A program made the position numbers and the translations under genes. The notes below the pieces were generated by a model that had not been told where the DNA came from, made no database searches, and was given only the letters and a program-made list of their open reading frames with translations. Shown piece after piece: positions 61,431-64,000 of a stretch of DNA of 64,000 nucleotides. Position 1 is the first letter of the stretch, and every line of letters begins with the position of its first letter. Source of the DNA: UBA5796 sp040752455 (GTDB lineage Bacteria; Chloroflexota; Anaerolineae; Anaerolineales; Villigracilaceae); NCBI GenBank assembly GCA_049324115.1, contig JBMOMN010000034.1:1-64000 (forward strand). Direction: 5' to 3'.

Positions 61431-63222
61431 GTGACCCAAAAAGTCCCCCTGCGCAGTGAGATTGACCCGAAATACAAATGGAACGCCGAGAGCGTCTTCG
61501 CCGACGCGGCCGCCTGGGACGCCGAAGTCCAGGCCATCCTGGCCGCCCTCCCGGATGTCAGGAATTTCCAGGGCAAACTGGCCGACGCGGCCACCCTGGC
61601 CGAAGCCTTCAAAGCCGTCGAAGACCTGACGGCACGGGCCATGCGCATCTTCGTCTATGCCAACTTCTCGTCCGCGGTGGATACCACCGACCAGCAGGCC
61701 GCGGCCATGGTTGGCAAGGCCCAGGGTATGTTCGGGCAGGTCGCCGCGGCCGCTGCCTTCATGGAGCCGGAACTGATCGCCCTCGGCGAAGCGACCCTGC
61801 GCCAATGGGTGGCTGACGAGCCGCGCCTCGCCATCTACGATCATTACGTGGACGACCTGTTCCGCCAGCAGGCCCACGTCCGCTCGGCGGAGGTGGAGGA
61901 AGTGCTGGGCCTGCTCACCGACGTGGGCCGCGGCCCGTACACCACCGCCACCATGCTGACCAACGCCGATTTCAAATTCCCCGCCGCCCGTGACGACCAG
62001 GGGAACGAGGTCGAGATCACCCAGGGCAGCCTGGCGGGCATTATGGCCGGCGCCGACCGCTCCGCCCGCAAGACTGCCTGGGAAACCTACATGGACCAGC
62101 ACCTGGCCTTCAAGAACACCCTGGCGAGCAACCTGGCAACCGCCGTCAAAATGGACGTCTTCCGTCCGCCGCCACGGGTCGGCGCTGGAGGCTTCGTTGT
62201 TCGGGAGCAACATCCCGGTCGAGGTGTATCACAACCTGCTGGAAGTCTTCAAGAAGAACTTCCCGGTCTGGCAGCGCTATTTCGCCATCCGCCGCAAGGC
62301 CCTCGGCGTGGACAAACTTTATCCCTACGATATGTGGGCCCCGCTCACGAAGGACGAAGTCAAACTCAGCTACGAAGAAGCCGTTGACCTGATCTGCGCC
62401 GGGCTGGCCCCGATGGGCGAGGAGTACGTCGCCACCGTGCGCCGGGGCTGTTTCGAACAACGCTGGGTGGACGTTTACCCGAACCAGGGCAAGCGCGAGG
62501 GGGCGTTCTCGTCCGGCGCGCCGGGCACGTACCCGTTCATCATGATGTCGTTCAACGACAACGTCTTCAGCCTGTCCACCCTGGCGCACGAACTGGGCCA
62601 CTCGCTGCATTCCCACCTGACCCGCAAGCACCAGCCGCTGGTCTACGCCCGTTACTCGCTCTTCGCGGCCGAAGTGGCCTCCAACTTCCACCAGGCCATG
62701 GTGCGCGATTACCTGCTCAAGAACAAAACCGAGGCGGACTTCCAGATCGCGGTCATCGAAGAGGCCATGGCCAACTTCTACCGTTACTTCTTCATCATGC
62801 CGACGCTGGCGCGCTTCGAACTGGAGGCCCATACCCGGGTCGAGAAGGGCCAGCCGCTGACGGCGGATTCCATGATCGCCCTGACCGCGGACCTGTTCAG
62901 CGAAGCCTACGGCGACCAGGTCGAGGTGGACCGTGAGCGGGTCGGCATCACCTTTGCCACCTTCCAGCACATGTTCATGAACTTCTACGTCTACGCCTAC
63001 TCGACCGGCATCTCCGGGGCCAACGCCCTCTCGCGCCGCATCCTGAACGGCGAGCCTGGCGCGGTGGAGGATTACCTCGAGTTCCTGAAAGCCGGTTCGT
63101 CGCTCTACGCCCTCGACGCGCTCAAACGCGCCGGGGTGGACCTGGCTACGCCTGCGCCGGTCGAGGCCGCTTTCGCCGTGATGGAAAGCTACGTGGACCG
63201 GCTCGAGAAACTGCTGGCCTGA
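61431..63222 (+). pseudogene. pepF: oligoendopeptidase F (M3 peptidase), frameshifted
   Basis: Two frames together encode a full-length (about 597-codon) M3 family PepF. The first frame (61431 to about 62168) carries the N-terminal helical half through NLATAVKMDVF. The second (from about 62165 to 63222) begins RRHGSALEASLFG and contains the zinc site AHELGHSLHS and the C-terminal NFYVYAYSTG. Family members read F-Y-A-x-A-R-x-x-x-S-A-L-E-A across this join, so 8 nt (or 2 nt) appear to be missing at about 62163-62175. It is a disrupted gene, a very recent mutation or a sequence error; the zinc site itself is intact. Confidence 0.75.
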
Positions 63223-63250
63223 CCCAGGTGGTACAATAGGGCTTTGCCCG

Positions 63251-63302
63251 CCCAAAATCGTAAATCGCCAATCGTAAATCGCCAATCGTAAATCGTAAAT
63301 CG
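63251..63302. repeat. short tandem repeat (AATCGTAAATCGCC)
   Basis: Two copies of AATCGTAAATCGCC are followed by two copies of the shorter AATCGTA word ahead of the CpXC gene. A TACAAT box at 63230-63235 is a possible promoter. Confidence 0.7.
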
Positions 63303-63312
63303 GAACTCACAC

Positions 63313-64000
63313 ATGCCCCAAACCCAAATCTCCTGTCCCAACTGCCGCCAGATGATCCCGGCCCAGGTCGAGCGTCTTTTCGACGTGACGGCTGACCCGG
63401 GCGCCAAACAACGCCTGCTCGGCGGCGTATCCAATGTGGCCCGCTGCCAGTTCTGCGGCTACCAGGGCCAACTCGCCACCCCCATCGTCTACCACGACGC
63501 CGACAAACAGTTGCTGCTGACCTATTTCCCCGGAGAGTTGGGACTGCCGGTCAACGAACAGGAGAAGATCATCGGCCCCCTGATCAAACAGGTCACGGAG
63601 CGGCTGCCGGCCGAGAAACGCAAGGCGTACCTCCTGCAACCCCAGAACCACCTGACCTACCAGAGCCTGGTCGAACGCATCCTGGGCGCGGACGGCGTCA
63701 CGCCGGAAATGCTCAAGGCCCAGCAGGAGCGGGTCAACCTGGTCCAGCGCCTGCTCCAGATCACGACCGAGGACGTGCGCCTGGAGGTCATCAAGCAGAA
63801 CCGCAGCCTGCTCGACGAGCAGTTCTTCGCCCTGTTCAGCCGCCTGATGGAATCCGCCCTGGCGGGCGGGCAGCAGGAACTGGCCCAAATGATGAACGCC
63901 CTGCAAGCGCAATTGATTGAAAACAGCGACTACGGCAAGGCACTCCAATCCCAGGTTGCAGAAATGGAAGCCGCGGCCAAGTCCCTGCAAGAGGTCGGCC
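63313..64000 (+). CDS. CpXC domain protein, partial at right edge
   Basis: The frame is open from the ATG at 63313 to the window edge (229 complete codons). The N-terminus has SCPNCRQ and CQFCGY knuckles, the CPxC pattern of the CpXC domain, and then a long helical region rich in Gln, Leu and Glu (VNLVQRLLQITTEDVRLEVIK, then ALQAQLIEN) that suggests a coiled coil. The function of the family is unknown. Confidence 0.75.
   Translation, partial: MPQTQISCPNCRQMIPAQVERLFDVTADPGAKQRLLGGVSNVARCQFCGYQGQLATPIVYHDADKQLLLTYFPGELGLPVNEQEKIIGPLIKQVTERLPAEKRKAYLLQPQNHLTYQSLVERILGADGVTPEMLKAQQERVNLVQRLLQITTEDVRLEVIKQNRSLLDEQFFALFSRLMESALAGGQQELAQMMNALQAQLIENSDYGKALQSQVAEMEAAAKSLQEVG

Overview
The window is GC-rich, densely coded bacterial chromosome. 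The gene content fits the phylum Chloroflexota, probably an Anaerolineae-type filament: a giant DUF11/SdrD-like surface protein, several eukaryote-like Ser/Thr kinases, start codons lying 6-9 nt behind a TATAAT box (leaderless transcripts), and many short palindromic repeats. This placement is an inference from content; no rRNA or tRNA gene is visible to anchor it.

Layout. 1-3.5 kb: a partial gene, a small unknown gene, a secreted S41-type lipoprotein and a YHS protein. 3.6-10.2 kb: a dolichol-phosphate-mannose-synthase-like glycosyltransferase facing an overlapping four-gene run (AAA ATPase, glycerophosphodiesterase, threonine dehydratase-like enzyme, membrane-anchored GH3 protein). 10.2-12.1 kb: a tail-anchored Ser/Thr kinase divergent from an FHA/winged-helix regulator. 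12.1-12.5 kb: three tandem c-di-GMP-I (GEMM) riboswitch aptamers with their own promoter and terminator but no gene behind them. 12.5-18.1 kb: an ABC export operon (two ATPases, one fused to a cyclic-nucleotide-binding-like domain, a large FtsX/MacB permease, and a lipoprotein adaptor). 18.2-24.1 kb: zinc-ribbon membrane protein, GH1 beta-glycosidase, flippase-like protein, radical SAM protein with a deazaflavin-type partner. 24.2-30 kb: a signalling cluster (CpaE-like receiver, diguanylate cyclase receiver, hybrid histidine kinase, HPt protein) that could form a phosphorelay controlling c-di-GMP. 30.2-35.9 kb: upp, an alcohol dehydrogenase, a flavoprotein whose start lies in tandem repeats, a small lipoprotein, a terpenoid-cyclase-fold protein and a frameshifted membrane protein. 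35.9-45.7 kb: an M50-like protease and a sugar-catabolism island (tpiA, Ser/Thr kinase, pgk, gap, yvcK-like gene, ROK glucokinase, class III aminotransferase).

45.9-59.3 kb is a single gene for a secreted protein of about 4460 residues. It is built of DUF11/D2 modules and ten SdrD-B-like modules in alternating pairs, and ends in an LPETG motif followed by a fused sortase domain with His, Cys and Arg in place. Its mRNA leader can form a terminator hairpin, a competing hairpin and a G-quadruplex. A sensor histidine kinase is divergent from it. The window closes with a frameshifted oligoendopeptidase F and a partial CpXC protein.

Three themes stand out: c-di-GMP signalling and surface display (diguanylate cyclase, orphan aptamer array, self-contained sortase/adhesin); repeated palindromic elements that have entered coding sequence in frame; and genes broken or altered by short duplications or deletions.
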